From the NCBI GenBank assembly GCA_039817385.1, contig JBCBVY010000003.1:310001-374000 (forward strand): DNA of 64,000 nt, written 5' to 3'. Positions 1-8,515 of this stretch are shown here, piece after piece. Within the stretch, counting starts at the first letter, position 1, and each line of letters starts with the position of its first letter. The position numbers and the translations under genes are program-made. The notes under the pieces were generated by a model. That model saw only the letters and a list, made by a program, of their open reading frames with translations. It searched no databases and had not been told where the DNA came from. The stretch comes from JBCBCP01 sp039817385. Lineage in GTDB: Bacteria > Pseudomonadota > Alphaproteobacteria > Rhodobacterales > Rhodobacteraceae.

Positions 1-235
1 CATAATTCGCGATCAGCTTCAGGCGGCTGCCGGCTTGGCCCAGAAGCCCGCTGTCGATCTGGTCGGTGATCGTGGGCACCAGCACATCCGCCTCGCGCAC
101 CGCGTCGATCAGCTCGGAGCGGGTCATCGGCGTATCATCGCTGCGCAGCTTGGTGTCGAACAGCTCGCTCAGACGTGTTTCAACCGCTTCGGGCAACCGT
201 CGCGTAACGACAACACTCAGACGCTCTTTTGACAC
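1..235 (-). CDS. D-isomer 2-hydroxyacid dehydrogenase (glyoxylate/hydroxypyruvate reductase type), N-terminal part only
   Basis: The first 78 codons read VSKERLSVVVTRRLPEAVE and continue to ...LKLIANYG, the N-terminal catalytic-domain strand pattern of NAD(P)-dependent D-2-hydroxyacid dehydrogenases of the GyaR/glyoxylate reductase type. The rest of the gene, with the NAD-binding domain and catalytic His, lies outside the window. Start is a GTG, preceded at good spacing by GGGAGGAG. The family reduces 2-oxo acids such as glyoxylate or hydroxypyruvate in the cytoplasm. The substrate cannot be told from this fragment. Confidence 0.8.
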   Translation of the reverse strand, partial: MSKERLSVVVTRRLPEAVETRLSELFDTKLRSDDTPMTRSELIDAVREADVLVPTITDQIDSGLLGQAGSRLKLIANY

Positions 236-334
236 AATCGCTCCTCCCGGTCTTGGCGGCGGCGCCGCCGCCTTGCTACCCTCGCAAACGTTACCGCAGG
301 CCGCAAGAGAATGGCCGCATTTTCGAGGCAGTTA

Positions 335-835
335 ATGAACCTGTTTTCCCGTATACTGGGGGCCTTTGCCCTGAGCGCTCTTGCGAGCGCGGCCGTGGCT
401 GAGCAAGTGCGCGGTCCGGTGACCAACTTGCCCATCCCGCGCTACGTGTCGCTCAAGGCGGGCGAGGGCAATGTGCGGCGGGGCCCGTCGCTGAGCCACC
501 GGATCGACTGGGTCTACACCCGGCGGGCGATGCCGCTGCGCATCACCGCAGAGCATGGCCACTGGCGCCGGGTCGAGGACCGGGACGGCATGGGCGGCTG
601 GGTGCATTACTCGCTTTTGTCGGGTGCGCGCACGGTGATCGTGGAGCAAGACATGCTGCAACTGCGCGCCCGCCCGGATGCAGGTGCGCCCGTGACCGCG
701 GCGCTGGAGGCTGGCGTGATCGCGCGGCTCGGCCAGTGCGGGCCGGAGTGGTGCCGCTTGCGGTCCGCGGGCTATCGCGGCTGGGTGCCGAAGTCGCGCC
801 TGTGGGGTGTCGCACCGGGTGAGATTCGGGATTAA
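335..835 (+). CDS. Exported SH3-domain protein
   Basis: A 166-residue protein with a signal peptide (MNLFSRILGAFALSALASAA, cleavage near AVA-EQ) followed by two bacterial SH3-like segments. The first, around residues 38-95, carries the typical NVRRGPS and GGWVHYSLL strings; the second, around 102-155, has LQLRARPDAGAPV and GYRGWVPKS. Such proteins are periplasmic and are thought to bind peptidoglycan or partner proteins; no enzymatic motif is visible. An in-frame ATG eight codons upstream is an alternative start, but this one has GAGG at suitable spacing and gives a cleaner signal peptide. Known in this family as an 'SH3 domain-containing protein' of unknown role. Confidence 0.8.
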   Translation: MNLFSRILGAFALSALASAAVAEQVRGPVTNLPIPRYVSLKAGEGNVRRGPSLSHRIDWVYTRRAMPLRITAEHGHWRRVEDRDGMGGWVHYSLLSGARTVIVEQDMLQLRARPDAGAPVTAALEAGVIARLGQCGPEWCRLRSAGYRGWVPKSRLWGVAPGEIRD

Positions 836-881
836 GTCACGGCCCAGTAGGCGCGCCACGCAATCATTGTCGGCAGGAGAG

Positions 882-957
882 TGGCTGGGAAGGCAGGACT
901 CGAACCTGCAACCTACGGTACCAAAAACCGGTGCTCTACCAATTGAGCTACTTCCCA
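882..957 (-). tRNA. tRNA-Gln (anticodon TTG)
   Basis: A 76-nt cloverleaf with encoded CCA. Acceptor arms are TGGGAAG/CTTCCCA, D-stem GCTC/GAGC, T-arm GCAGG-TTCGAGT-CCTGC, discriminator G. The anticodon loop is TTTTGGT, so positions 34-36 read TTG (Gln). The weak U1-A72 pair and G73 also fit a bacterial tRNA-Gln. The anticodon stem CCGGT/ACCGT has one C-U mismatch at the outer pair (27-43). Confidence 0.85.
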
Positions 958-1009
958 ACTAGGCCGCGTAGATAGACGCGCGCTGCAGATCGTGCAAGCC
1001 CGATTTTCG

Positions 1010-2356
1010 CTATTCGTGCGGGGCGTCTTCGGTCAGCAGATCGGGCGCGTCGGGGTCGGCGCGTTCGGCGTCCACAAGCTCATCGAGGGAGGTGTCGAAC
1101 TTGGCCACCTCGTCCACGGCCGCCACGCTTGGCGCGGGTGCGGGCGCGGGCTCCGGCGCGGGGATGGGCGCCGTTCCGGGCGCTTGCAGCTGCACGGCCA
1201 GCGCCCCGGCCCCGCCCAGAAGCTGCACCCGGTAGGTTGTGTCGGGCACCTCGGTTCCGGTCCCCTCGATGGCCGCCTTGACCTGGCGCAGCGCCTCGCC
1301 CTTGGCGCGCACGAGCGAGGTCTCGCGCTGGTCGATCCAGCCGGTCACGGTCAGGAAGATCGCACCGTCGCCGATGCGGTCGATCCACGTCATGGGCGCG
1401 GGGTTGTCGATTACGTAAGGCAGCGCGGTGACCGTCTCTTCGGTCAGGTTGCGGATGGCGTAGAGGTCGGCATCGGCGGCAACACCAATCTCGAACTTGA
1501 AGCGGGCTTCCGGATTCACCGTCCAGTTCACGATACGGCTCTTGAAGACGGTGCTGTTGGGGATGCGGATGTGATTGCCATCGAACGAAAGCAGGATCGT
1601 CGCGCGGGAGGTCAGGCGGATGACCTTACCGATGTCGCTGCCAATCTCGATCGTGTCATTGGGCCGGAAGGGCTGGCGGATCGACAGCATGATGGAGGCG
1701 ATGAAATTCTCCACCGTGTCGCGCACGGCAAAACCGATAGCGAGGCCGACAATGCCCGCCGCGCCAAGGATCGTGCCCAGAAGGGCCGTCGCCCCCATGA
1801 TGTCGAGCGCGATGACGATGCCGCCCAGGATTGCCGCAAGCCGCACGACCTGCCGGTAGATGTCCGCGATAAAGGCGTTTGGCGCCAGCCGGTCCCACGG
1901 CCAGCGGGCGCGGGCCAGCCAGAAGCCGAGGATGACCACCACGGCAAAGGTCGTGAGCGCGATGGCCGCCAGCGGAAGGAAAGCGACCGCCTGCGTGGCG
2001 CGGTTTTGCAGCCGTTCGACCAGCGGGGTCAGGCGCTGCGCGACGTCTGTCGTCTCGGTCACTTCGTTTTCGATGGCGACGACGCCTTCAACCCGGGCGA
2101 CCAGTTCGTTCAGGCGGGCGGCCGCGGCAGCGTCGATTGTGGTGCCGCGCAGGGTGACGATGCCGGAGGAGACGGTGACGGTGACGTTTTCATAGCCGTC
2201 CAGCTCGCCGAGGATGTCGCGGATGCGCACAGCGATTGCGGCGTCTTGCTGGGCGCTGTCCTCGACGGCGATGGCGCCTTGGGGCTGTTCGACCTCCTGC
2301 GCCGCGGCGGGCAGGGCGAGCGACAGGCACAGGGCGAGGAGGAGCGCGCGGATCAT
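1010..2356 (-). CDS. MscS-family mechanosensitive channel with periplasmic BON domain
   Basis: A 448-residue membrane protein. A signal peptide (MIRALLLALCLSLALPAAAQ) precedes a BON-like domain at about residues 40-105 (VTVTVSSGIVTLRGT, VEGVVAIENEV). Transmembrane helices follow at about 120-145 and 165-215, including the glycine/alanine-rich pore helix GTILGAAGIVGLAIGFAV and the MscS beta domain (DTIEIGSDIGKVIRLTSRAT). The C-terminus is a proline/alanine-rich tail with acidic end. The family opens under membrane tension to release solutes; the BON domain probably contacts the envelope. The start chosen overlaps the stop of the upstream oxidoreductase gene as ATGA; a start three codons earlier is less likely. 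Confidence 0.88.
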   Translation of the reverse strand: MIRALLLALCLSLALPAAAQEVEQPQGAIAVEDSAQQDAAIAVRIRDILGELDGYENVTVTVSSGIVTLRGTTIDAAAAARLNELVARVEGVVAIENEVTETTDVAQRLTPLVERLQNRATQAVAFLPLAAIALTTFAVVVILGFWLARARWPWDRLAPNAFIADIYRQVVRLAAILGGIVIALDIMGATALLGTILGAAGIVGLAIGFAVRDTVENFIASIMLSIRQPFRPNDTIEIGSDIGKVIRLTSRATILLSFDGNHIRIPNSTVFKSRIVNWTVNPEARFKFEIGVAADADLYAIRNLTEETVTALPYVIDNPAPMTWIDRIGDGAIFLTVTGWIDQRETSLVRAKGEALRQVKAAIEGTGTEVPDTTYRVQLLGGAGALAVQLQAPGTAPIPAPEPAPAPAPSVAAVDEVAKFDTSLDELVDAERADPDAPDLLTEDAPHE

Positions 2357-3345
2357 GACCGGCAATCGAGCAGGATGGCGCCTGCACGCCCGCCCGCCTC
2401 GACCGCTTCATGGGCGGCGGCGGCCTCTGCCAGCGGGTAGGTATGGGCGATTGGTATGGATAATGCGCCTGTGGCAAGCGCGTCGTGCAGGCGCTCTATC
2501 GCCGCGGTGCGCTCTGCTTCGGGCAGCAGGTAGATCAGCAGGATGTCGATACGCGCCGCCTTAAAGAGGAGCGGGCCGAAGGGCAGCGTTGGCGCCATGT
2601 CCTTGGCAGAGCCATAGGCCGCGATGGTGCCGTTTGGGGCAATCAGCTCAGCATCTGCTGCCGCGTTGACGCCAAATTCGGTGTCGATGATGCGGTCGAC
2701 ATGCGTGTGACCGGTGGCCCCGCGCACCGCGGCGGGCAAGTCCGCTTCGGTATAGGGGATGACCGCGCGCGCTCCTGCCGCCTGTACGCGCTCCGCATCG
2801 CGGGGGCTGGCTGTCGCGATGACTTCTGCACCGCCCCACTCGGCCAGCTGCACGGCGAGGTAGCCAACCGTTCCGCCGCCGCCTTGCACCAGAACAGTCT
2901 GCCCCGTCACATCGCCGCTGCCGAACACCGCTTGCGCCGCGGTGAGGCCGGGGATGCCCAGCACGGCCCCGGTCTCCATGCTCACCCCATCGGGCATTGG
3001 CACGGCCTGATCGGCGGGCAGCGCAATGTGGTTGGCCGCGGTGCCGAAGGGGCGCTGCCACTGGCCGTTCCAGATCCAGACGCGCTGCCCCCGGCGGGCG
3101 GTGCCAACGCCCTGCCCGAGGGCCGTGATAACCCCGGCGCCATCGCTATGGGGCACGATCCGGTCAAAGGGCGGCTTGGTCACGCCCGGGCGGCTGCCTG
3201 CGCGGGCCTTCACGTCCGACGGGTTCACGCCGGAGCGTTCCAGCGCCACCGTCACCTCGCCCGGGCCGGGGTTGCGGGCTGGCAGGTCAGTCAGTTCGAG
3301 AACCTCGGCGGCGGGGCCGAAACGGGTGTAGGAAATGGCGCGCAT
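2353..3345 (-). CDS. NADPH:quinone reductase-like zinc-independent MDR oxidoreductase
   Basis: A 330-residue medium-chain dehydrogenase/reductase. It opens MRAISYTRFGPAAEVLEL and shows the GroES-like segment (RSGVNPSDVKARAG) and the nucleotide-binding loop VLVQGGGGTVGYLAVQLA near residue 150. The cysteine ligands of the structural zinc are absent, as in the quinone reductase/QOR subgroup. It probably reduces quinones or enones with NADPH in the cytoplasm. The start was chosen at MRAISY because upstream residues do not match the family. The gene ends in an ATGA overlap with the channel gene, so the two are co-translated although no functional link is evident. Confidence 0.88.
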   Translation of the reverse strand: MRAISYTRFGPAAEVLELTDLPARNPGPGEVTVALERSGVNPSDVKARAGSRPGVTKPPFDRIVPHSDGAGVITALGQGVGTARRGQRVWIWNGQWQRPFGTAANHIALPADQAVPMPDGVSMETGAVLGIPGLTAAQAVFGSGDVTGQTVLVQGGGGTVGYLAVQLAEWGGAEVIATASPRDAERVQAAGARAVIPYTEADLPAAVRGATGHTHVDRIIDTEFGVNAAADAELIAPNGTIAAYGSAKDMAPTLPFGPLLFKAARIDILLIYLLPEAERTAAIERLHDALATGALSIPIAHTYPLAEAAAAHEAVEAGGRAGAILLDCRS

Positions 3346-3361
3346 TGAAATGACCTTACGT

Positions 3362-3411
3362 CTTTGGCCGCTACACTGCCCTGCCCTGCTACAGGGGTAA
3401 AGAGGCCAAAG
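3362..3411. promoter_or_regulatory. Inverted repeat in divergent promoter region
   Basis: CTTTGGCC and GGCCAAAG, 8-bp perfect arms separated by 34 nt, lie between the divergent oxidoreductase and dehalogenase genes. The right arm is directly followed by the dehalogenase ribosome binding site (GGGGAGG). Either a regulator site or an RNA stem that could mask that site; no regulator gene is next to it. Confidence 0.3.
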
Positions 3412-3424
3412 CGGGGAGGATGCG

Positions 3425-4318
3425 ATGGACGTTTTGCGCACGCCGGAGGCACGGTTTGAGGGGCTGCCGGATTACGATTTCGCGCCGCATTACGCGCAAG
3501 TGGCAGGGATGCGCCTGCACTACGTGGACGAGGGTCCACGACAGGCCGCGCCCGTGCTCTGCATGCATGGGGAGCCGACATGGTCCTACCTTTACCGCAA
3601 CATGATCCCGGTCTTTACGGGCGCGGGATACCGCTGCGTGGCGCCGGATCTGATCGGGTTTGGCAAGTCAGACAAGCCTGTGCTGCGGGAAGACTACACC
3701 TACCAGTCTCATGTGGACTGGATGGCCGCGTGGCTGGACGCCGTGGACCTGACCGGCATCACGCTGGTCTGTCAGGACTGGGGCGGGCTGATCGGGCTGC
3801 GCTTGCTGGCCGCGATGCCGGAGCGGTTTGCGCGGCTGGTCGTGGCGAACACGGCCCTGCCGACGGGGGATCAGCCGATGGGCGCGGCTTTTGAGGGCTG
3901 GCGCGCCTATTCGCAAAGCGTGGAGGTGTTTGACGCAGGCCGCATCGTCTATGGCGGGACGACGTCAAAGATCACGCCCCAAGAGGTCGCGGCCTTTAAC
4001 GCGCCCTACCCCGATGCGTCCTACCAGGCGGGGGCGCGGCAGTTTCCCATGCTGGTGCCCAGCACGCCGGATGATCCGGCGGCCCCCGCGAACCGTTCGG
4101 CCTGGAAGGTGCTGGAGGGTTTGGACCTGCCCGTGCTGACGGCCTTTGGCGCCGATGACAAGATAATGGCAGGCGTGGATGGCGTGTTTCAGCGCCGGAT
4201 GAAGGGGGCTGCGGGGCAGCCGCATACGGTGCTGCCCGGGGCGGGGCATTTCCTGCAGGAAGATGTGGGGCCGGAGCTGGCGGCGCTGGTTGTGGAGTGG
4301 ATGGGGGCGGTGGGTTAG
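3425..4318 (+). CDS. Haloalkane dehalogenase (alpha/beta hydrolase)
   Basis: A 297-residue alpha/beta hydrolase. The oxyanion segment HGEPTWSYLYRNMIP and the nucleophile elbow VCQDWGG (Asp118, not Ser) are those of subfamily I haloalkane dehalogenases related to DhlA. The catalytic His is His275 (GAGHFLQED) and the acid is Asp244 or Asp245 (FGADD). These enzymes hydrolyse carbon-halogen bonds of small haloalkanes to alcohol plus halide in the cytoplasm. A strong GGGGAGG precedes the start. It stands alone, divergent from the oxidoreductase gene and convergent with the ligase gene. The natural substrate is unknown; marine halocarbons would be plausible. Confidence 0.88.
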   Translation: MDVLRTPEARFEGLPDYDFAPHYAQVAGMRLHYVDEGPRQAAPVLCMHGEPTWSYLYRNMIPVFTGAGYRCVAPDLIGFGKSDKPVLREDYTYQSHVDWMAAWLDAVDLTGITLVCQDWGGLIGLRLLAAMPERFARLVVANTALPTGDQPMGAAFEGWRAYSQSVEVFDAGRIVYGGTTSKITPQEVAAFNAPYPDASYQAGARQFPMLVPSTPDDPAAPANRSAWKVLEGLDLPVLTAFGADDKIMAGVDGVFQRRMKGAAGQPHTVLPGAGHFLQEDVGPELAALVVEWMGAVG

Positions 4319-4326
4319 CACCCACC
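4309..4326. terminator. Hairpin between convergent genes
   Basis: GGTGGGT and ACCCACC form a 7-bp perfect stem with a 4-nt loop that contains the stop codon of the dehalogenase gene. It sits between two convergent genes and could end transcription from both sides, though no T-run follows. Confidence 0.4.
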
Positions 4327-4345
4327 CTGCAGGCCCGGTGCACCC

Positions 4346-5614
4346 TCAGATAAACGGCAAATAGAAGTTCCGAACGTCGTCCACGCTCTTGCCGTCCAGC
4401 CGCTTTACCTCGTCCCGTTTGAGGAAAATCTGCGCGTCGCAGATCCCCTCCCCCACCGCCTTGCGCAGCGCGGCATCCTTGTCGAGCGCGTCGATGGCCT
4501 TGGAGAGCGAGGATGGCACGTGGCGCGTTTCGCGCACGTTTTCCAGCCCGTCGCGGTCTTCGGCGGCCTGCAAGCGGTAGTCCCCTTCAAGCCCCAGCAG
4601 GGCCGCTTGCAAAACGGCGGCGGTGGCGAGGTAGATATTCGCTCCGCCATCGGACATGCGGTGTTCAAGACGCGCCGTCGTCGGGCTGGTCGTCGCGCAG
4701 CGGGTGGTGACAAGGCGGTGATCGTTGGCCCAATTCGCCCAGTAACCCGCCATCGAGGCAGGCGCCAGCCGGTCGTAGCTTTGCACCAGCGGGGCCAGCA
4801 GGCCCGCGAGCGCCTCGTGATGCTGGATCAGCCCCGCCATGCTGCGCTGCGCGACGTTTGAGAGAAGCCCGTCCGGGGCGATCACATTGTCGCCGCCGGT
4901 GTCTTCAAAGGAGAAGTTGATGTGCACGCCGGACCCGCCCCTGTCGGGGATCGGCTTGGGCAGAAAGGTCAGCAAAAGCCCGCGCTCCGCCGCAACCTCG
5001 CGGGCCATCGTACGGAAAAGGAACGCGTCGTCGCAGGCTTGCACGGCGTCCGCGAAACACAATGTCAGCTCAAACTGGCCGCTGTCATATTCGCCGTTCA
5101 TCGACTCGACTGGCAGGTCCGCGCGGGCGGCCGCCTCCCAGATCTCGTCCATCACGCCTGCGGGATCGTTCTGCGGGCCGGTGCCGTAAACGAACGCGCC
5201 GGGGGTGTCGTAAGGGGTCCAGACCCCGTCCGCGTCCTGCTGAAAGACATAGGCCTCCAACTCGATCCCGACCTTGGGCGCGTAACCCTTCGCCTGCCAT
5301 GCGGACACCGCCCGCTGTAGGGCGGCGCGGGGACATAGGGCAAAGGGGCCATGATCGGCGTGCAGCGTGCCAAGGGCAATCTCCGTCCCCGATTGCCATC
5401 CGGGGCGGCGCGCGGCGTCCAGCACCAACTCAACATCCGGGATGCCGTCCATCACCTCCGCCCCAGGCACCGGGATCAGGTCGCGGTCGAAGGTCGTGCC
5501 AAAGACACCGCGGGCAAAGCCAATCTTGCCGCCCGTCGCGACATGGGCCGGCACGTATTTTCCGCGGGGCAAGTTCAACAGGTCGGAAAAAAGCACACGG
5601 GTCCGTAGGGTCAT
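4346..5614 (-). CDS. Glutamine synthetase-family gamma-glutamyl ligase
   Basis: A 422-residue glutamine synthetase-fold protein. Recognisable are the glutamate pair IELEAYVF, the loop NGEYDSGQFEL, the GSGVHINFSF segment and the arginine/glutamate end ARLEHRMSDGGANIYLA. True glutamine synthetase signatures are altered, and the protein groups by eye with PuuA/IpuC/TdnQ-like ligases that join glutamate to an amine using ATP. The start overlaps the P450 stop as ATGA; in-frame sequence upstream lies inside the P450 gene. It is the last gene of the leftward operon and sits beside an amidotransferase-like hydrolase. The pairing suggests that it makes a gamma-glutamylamide which the hydrolase later cleaves. 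The amine is not known. Confidence 0.85.
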   Translation of the reverse strand: MTLRTRVLFSDLLNLPRGKYVPAHVATGGKIGFARGVFGTTFDRDLIPVPGAEVMDGIPDVELVLDAARRPGWQSGTEIALGTLHADHGPFALCPRAALQRAVSAWQAKGYAPKVGIELEAYVFQQDADGVWTPYDTPGAFVYGTGPQNDPAGVMDEIWEAAARADLPVESMNGEYDSGQFELTLCFADAVQACDDAFLFRTMAREVAAERGLLLTFLPKPIPDRGGSGVHINFSFEDTGGDNVIAPDGLLSNVAQRSMAGLIQHHEALAGLLAPLVQSYDRLAPASMAGYWANWANDHRLVTTRCATTSPTTARLEHRMSDGGANIYLATAAVLQAALLGLEGDYRLQAAEDRDGLENVRETRHVPSSLSKAIDALDKDAALRKAVGEGICDAQIFLKRDEVKRLDGKSVDDVRNFYLPFI

Positions 5615-6819
5615 GCAAGCACCGGTCTTATGGGCAGGGACTTGACCCCGCAGATGAAGTTGGAGCGGGTCCAGGTGGGCGCGCCCGTAGGGTCGATATG
5701 TTTCACCCGCGCCGCAATCTCGCGCAGCACCGCGCGCAGCTCCAGCTTGGCCAGCCACATGCCAAGGCACACATGCGGCCCGCCTTGGCCAAAGGCGAGA
5801 TGGCGGTTGGGTGTGCGGGCGAGGTTGGCGGTGTGGGGGTCCTCAAACTGCGCGTCGTCCCGGCAGCCGGAGACAAACCACAGCAAGACCTTGTCGCCCT
5901 TCGCGATGGTTTGGCCGTGCAGCTCGGTATCCTCCGTCGCCGTCCGGCGGAAATGCAGGGTCGGCGCGGCAAGGCGGATGATCTCGTCCGGGGCGGTGTC
6001 CAGCACGTCTTCGGTTCGGAGCGTTTCCAGTAGCCCGGGCTGTGTGGCGAGCAGGTGCAGGGCCATCGCGATGGAATAGCGCGTGGTGTCATTGCCCGCC
6101 GCAACCAGCAGGCAAAAGAAGTTCTGGAAATCGCGCTTGGGCATCTCGTCCTTCACCCGCGCGAGAATGCCGTCATCGGTAATCGGCCGCGCGCCGTCCA
6201 GCACATCGGCGGCGTAGTCATAAAGCTCCACCCCCGCCGGGGAGCGGAAGGGCATCATGCGGTAGGCATCGGTGTCGACCTTGTCGATCACCGTGTCGGT
6301 AAAGTCGGGGTCCGTGTTGCCGATCAGCGCATCGCCCCGGTCCACAAGCCAGTCGAGATCGGCCTCTGGCACGCCAAGGATGCGGCCGAGCATGAGCATG
6401 GGCAGGCGCTTGGCGATGCGGTCCACGCCATCGAATTCGGGCTCGCGCAGGGCCTCTGTCACGATGTCCTTCGCAAGCTCGTCGATCAGGGGCGCGAACT
6501 TGGCCACAACAGGCTTGGCAAAGGCGGGGTTGACCGTGCGGCGGGTCGCGGAATGCTCCGGCGGGTCGGTTTCCTGAAAGGTACGGCGCGCGAGGTACTC
6601 CTCGCGGGTCTGATCCTCGATCCGGATTCCTTGCGCGCTTGAGAAAAGCTCGGGCTGGCGCTGCGCCGCCATGATGTCGTCATAGCGGGTGAGGGACCAG
6701 AAGCCCTTCATCCCGCCGAACGCAGGCGTCCAATGCAGCGGCGCCTCCGCCCGCATTTGCGCAAAGGTCTCGTGCGGCACGCCAGTGGCGAAGCTGTCGT
6801 GATCGGCGAGGTTTTTCAT
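5611..6819 (-). CDS. Cytochrome P450 monooxygenase
   Basis: A 402-residue soluble bacterial P450. The I-helix oxygen-activation motif is AAGNDTT (residues 241-246), the ExxR motif is Glu279-Arg282, and the haem loop FGQGGPHVCLG places the thiolate ligand at Cys351. The conserved ETDPPEHSATRR string lies near residue 83. No reductase domain or adjacent ferredoxin gene is present, so electrons must come from elsewhere. It overlaps the amidotransferase gene upstream and the ligase gene downstream by ATGA on both sides, so the three proteins are likely made together. It could hydroxylate the ring or side chain, or demethylate a methoxy group; the sequence does not decide which. Confidence 0.92.
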   Translation of the reverse strand: MKNLADHDSFATGVPHETFAQMRAEAPLHWTPAFGGMKGFWSLTRYDDIMAAQRQPELFSSAQGIRIEDQTREEYLARRTFQETDPPEHSATRRTVNPAFAKPVVAKFAPLIDELAKDIVTEALREPEFDGVDRIAKRLPMLMLGRILGVPEADLDWLVDRGDALIGNTDPDFTDTVIDKVDTDAYRMMPFRSPAGVELYDYAADVLDGARPITDDGILARVKDEMPKRDFQNFFCLLVAAGNDTTRYSIAMALHLLATQPGLLETLRTEDVLDTAPDEIIRLAAPTLHFRRTATEDTELHGQTIAKGDKVLLWFVSGCRDDAQFEDPHTANLARTPNRHLAFGQGGPHVCLGMWLAKLELRAVLREIAARVKHIDPTGAPTWTRSNFICGVKSLPIRPVLA

Positions 6820-7523
6820 GGGGTGCCTCCGAAGAAGGTGGTGGCATAGCGGGCAAAGGCGGGGCCGTCCGTAGGCCGGTCCAGCGAGGACAATGCGGCC
6901 GCGTATGTTTCCGCGTCAAGGTGCGGTTTGGTGTAGTCCAGAACGCAGCGCATGAAGGGGTCGGTGAATTCGGGGTGCGACTGCACGGTGAGGATATGCG
7001 TGCCTTTGGAAAAACCCGCGATGGGGCACCCGGGCGAGGTCGCGATCTGCGTGCAGCCGTCTGGCAGGGTGGTCACGCTGTCGTGGTTGAAGGCGTGAAA
7101 GTGGAACGTCTGCGCGGGGCCGGTGAGAGGGTTTTCAATGAAGTCTGTGGGCAGCAGGCCGACGTTCCAGTCGCCGCGTTCCACCTGTCCGCCCAGCGCA
7201 ACGGCAATCGCCTGGTGGCCAAAGCACACGCCCAGCAGCGGCTTGCGGGCCGCATCGCAGCGGCGGATGAAATCGTAAAGCGCCGGTAGGAACGCGTGAT
7301 CTTCGAGCACCGAAAGCGGGGAGCCGGTGATCAGGTAAGCGTCCTGCTCGTCCATGTCCCCCGGCACCTCGCCGCCGATGGTCATGTAAACACGGTAGCG
7401 AAAGCGCTGGTCCTGTTCGTCAAAGAGGTCGCGGAAACGGTGGGCATCGTCGGGGAAGGCGTCGCCAACCTCCACAGATTTGTCGTGGTTGACCTGGAGG
7501 ATGCCAAGCTTGAGGCGGGTCAT
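6816..7523 (-). CDS. Class I glutamine amidotransferase-like gamma-glutamyl hydrolase
   Basis: A 235-residue stand-alone class I glutamine amidotransferase domain. The nucleophile elbow GVCFGHQ gives Cys100, and QSHPEF gives His183 and Glu185, so the catalytic triad is complete. There is no fused synthetase domain. Stand-alone forms include PuuD, which hydrolyses gamma-glutamyl-GABA, and the TdnT/AtdA2 proteins of aniline degradation. Next to a glutamine-synthetase-like ligase this argues for removal of a gamma-glutamyl group. Start MTRLKLG is preceded by GGAG; the longer frame upstream lacks family similarity. Overlaps the P450 start by ATGA. Confidence 0.87.
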   Translation of the reverse strand: MTRLKLGILQVNHDKSVEVGDAFPDDAHRFRDLFDEQDQRFRYRVYMTIGGEVPGDMDEQDAYLITGSPLSVLEDHAFLPALYDFIRRCDAARKPLLGVCFGHQAIAVALGGQVERGDWNVGLLPTDFIENPLTGPAQTFHFHAFNHDSVTTLPDGCTQIATSPGCPIAGFSKGTHILTVQSHPEFTDPFMRCVLDYTKPHLDAETYAAALSSLDRPTDGPAFARYATTFFGGTP

Positions 7524-7569
7524 GAAGGCTCCGGAGTTGGGGCGGCAGAGACCGCCGCCCCGATTGCGC

Positions 7570-8499
7570 TTAGCGGCCAAGGATCGCGTTGATCTCCGCG
7601 CTTTTGGCGCGGTCCGCCTCGATCCGGGCCTGCGCTTCGGCCTGGCCCTGCCAGTAGACCTGCGCGCCGGTCTCCGCCATCAGCGCCTGCGCCTCCGGGC
7701 TGGCCATCGTCGCCTGCGCGACGGAGGCGATGGTGTCGATCACCTCCTGCGGCGTGCCTTTCTTGACGAAAAGACCGTTCCACAGCGCCACGTCGTTTAC
7801 ACCGGACTGGGCGGCGATCGTCTCAACCCCGCCCAGCTTTGCAATGGGCGTGTCGCCGATGGAGCCGAGCACGTTGACCTCATCAAGGCAGGGCTCGATC
7901 AGGGCAAGCGTGGTGTTGATCACGTCCGCGTCGCCGGACGACAACGTGTTGCAATCGAGAAGGTCAAAGGCCGCGTCATCGGCAAACTCGAACCCCATGT
8001 TCACCGCAGCCGCCATCGACACGGCGGTCGGCGTCAGGCCCGCGCCGAAATGGCCCAGCACGACGTCGTTGTCCTGCGCGTGGGCGGCAAGCTCGGCCAT
8101 GTTGGAATAGGGCGCGTCACCGGAGGCGGCGAGCACGAAGGGGTAGGTCAGGAAAATCCCAATGGGCACAAAGCTGTCTTCCTCGATCCCGATGCCGATC
8201 TGGGGGCCGACAATCGGCACGCCGATCACGAAAGAGCCGATGACGGAGCCGTCGGCGGGCGCGTCCAGCACCTCAAGCGCGCCGGGGAACGGGCCGTCGC
8301 CGCCGCCGGGGCGATTCACGACCGAGGCGGGCTGTCCGGTGGCTTCGGCCATGTCTTCGGCGATCATCCGGGTCAGGATGTCTTCGAAATCGCCGGGAGG
8401 CCACGGCACGATGAACTGTACGGGACCGTCTGGATAATCGGCAAAGGCCGGAGTGCTGAGCGCCATGACGGCGGCGGTGGTTGCGAGAAGTCTCTTCAT
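7570..8499 (-). CDS. tctC: TctC-type periplasmic solute-binding protein
   Basis: A 309-residue exported protein. The signal peptide MKRLLATTAAVMALSTPAFA is followed by the Bug/TctC start DYPDGPVQFIVPWPPG, which binds a carboxylate by two water-mediated contacts in this family. It is the extracytoplasmic receptor of a tripartite tricarboxylate transporter. The two membrane subunits are encoded immediately upstream in the same operon. The location between an HpaR-type regulator and catabolic genes suggests that the ligand is an aromatic acid or amino acid, but ligand cannot be read from the sequence. GGAGACC precedes the start. Confidence 0.88.
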   Translation of the reverse strand: MKRLLATTAAVMALSTPAFADYPDGPVQFIVPWPPGDFEDILTRMIAEDMAEATGQPASVVNRPGGGDGPFPGALEVLDAPADGSVIGSFVIGVPIVGPQIGIGIEEDSFVPIGIFLTYPFVLAASGDAPYSNMAELAAHAQDNDVVLGHFGAGLTPTAVSMAAAVNMGFEFADDAAFDLLDCNTLSSGDADVINTTLALIEPCLDEVNVLGSIGDTPIAKLGGVETIAAQSGVNDVALWNGLFVKKGTPQEVIDTIASVAQATMASPEAQALMAETGAQVYWQGQAEAQARIEADRAKSAEINAILGR

Positions 8500-8515
8500 T
8501 GGTGGTCTCCCTGTT

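Noticed and set aside
332..958. 208-codon frame on the minus strand
   Set aside because: Starts inside the tRNA-Gln and runs antisense to the SH3 protein gene.
992..2440. 482-codon frame on the + strand opposite the BON-MscS gene
   Set aside because: Antisense to a gene with clear signal peptide, BON and MscS motifs; composition is that of a shadow frame.
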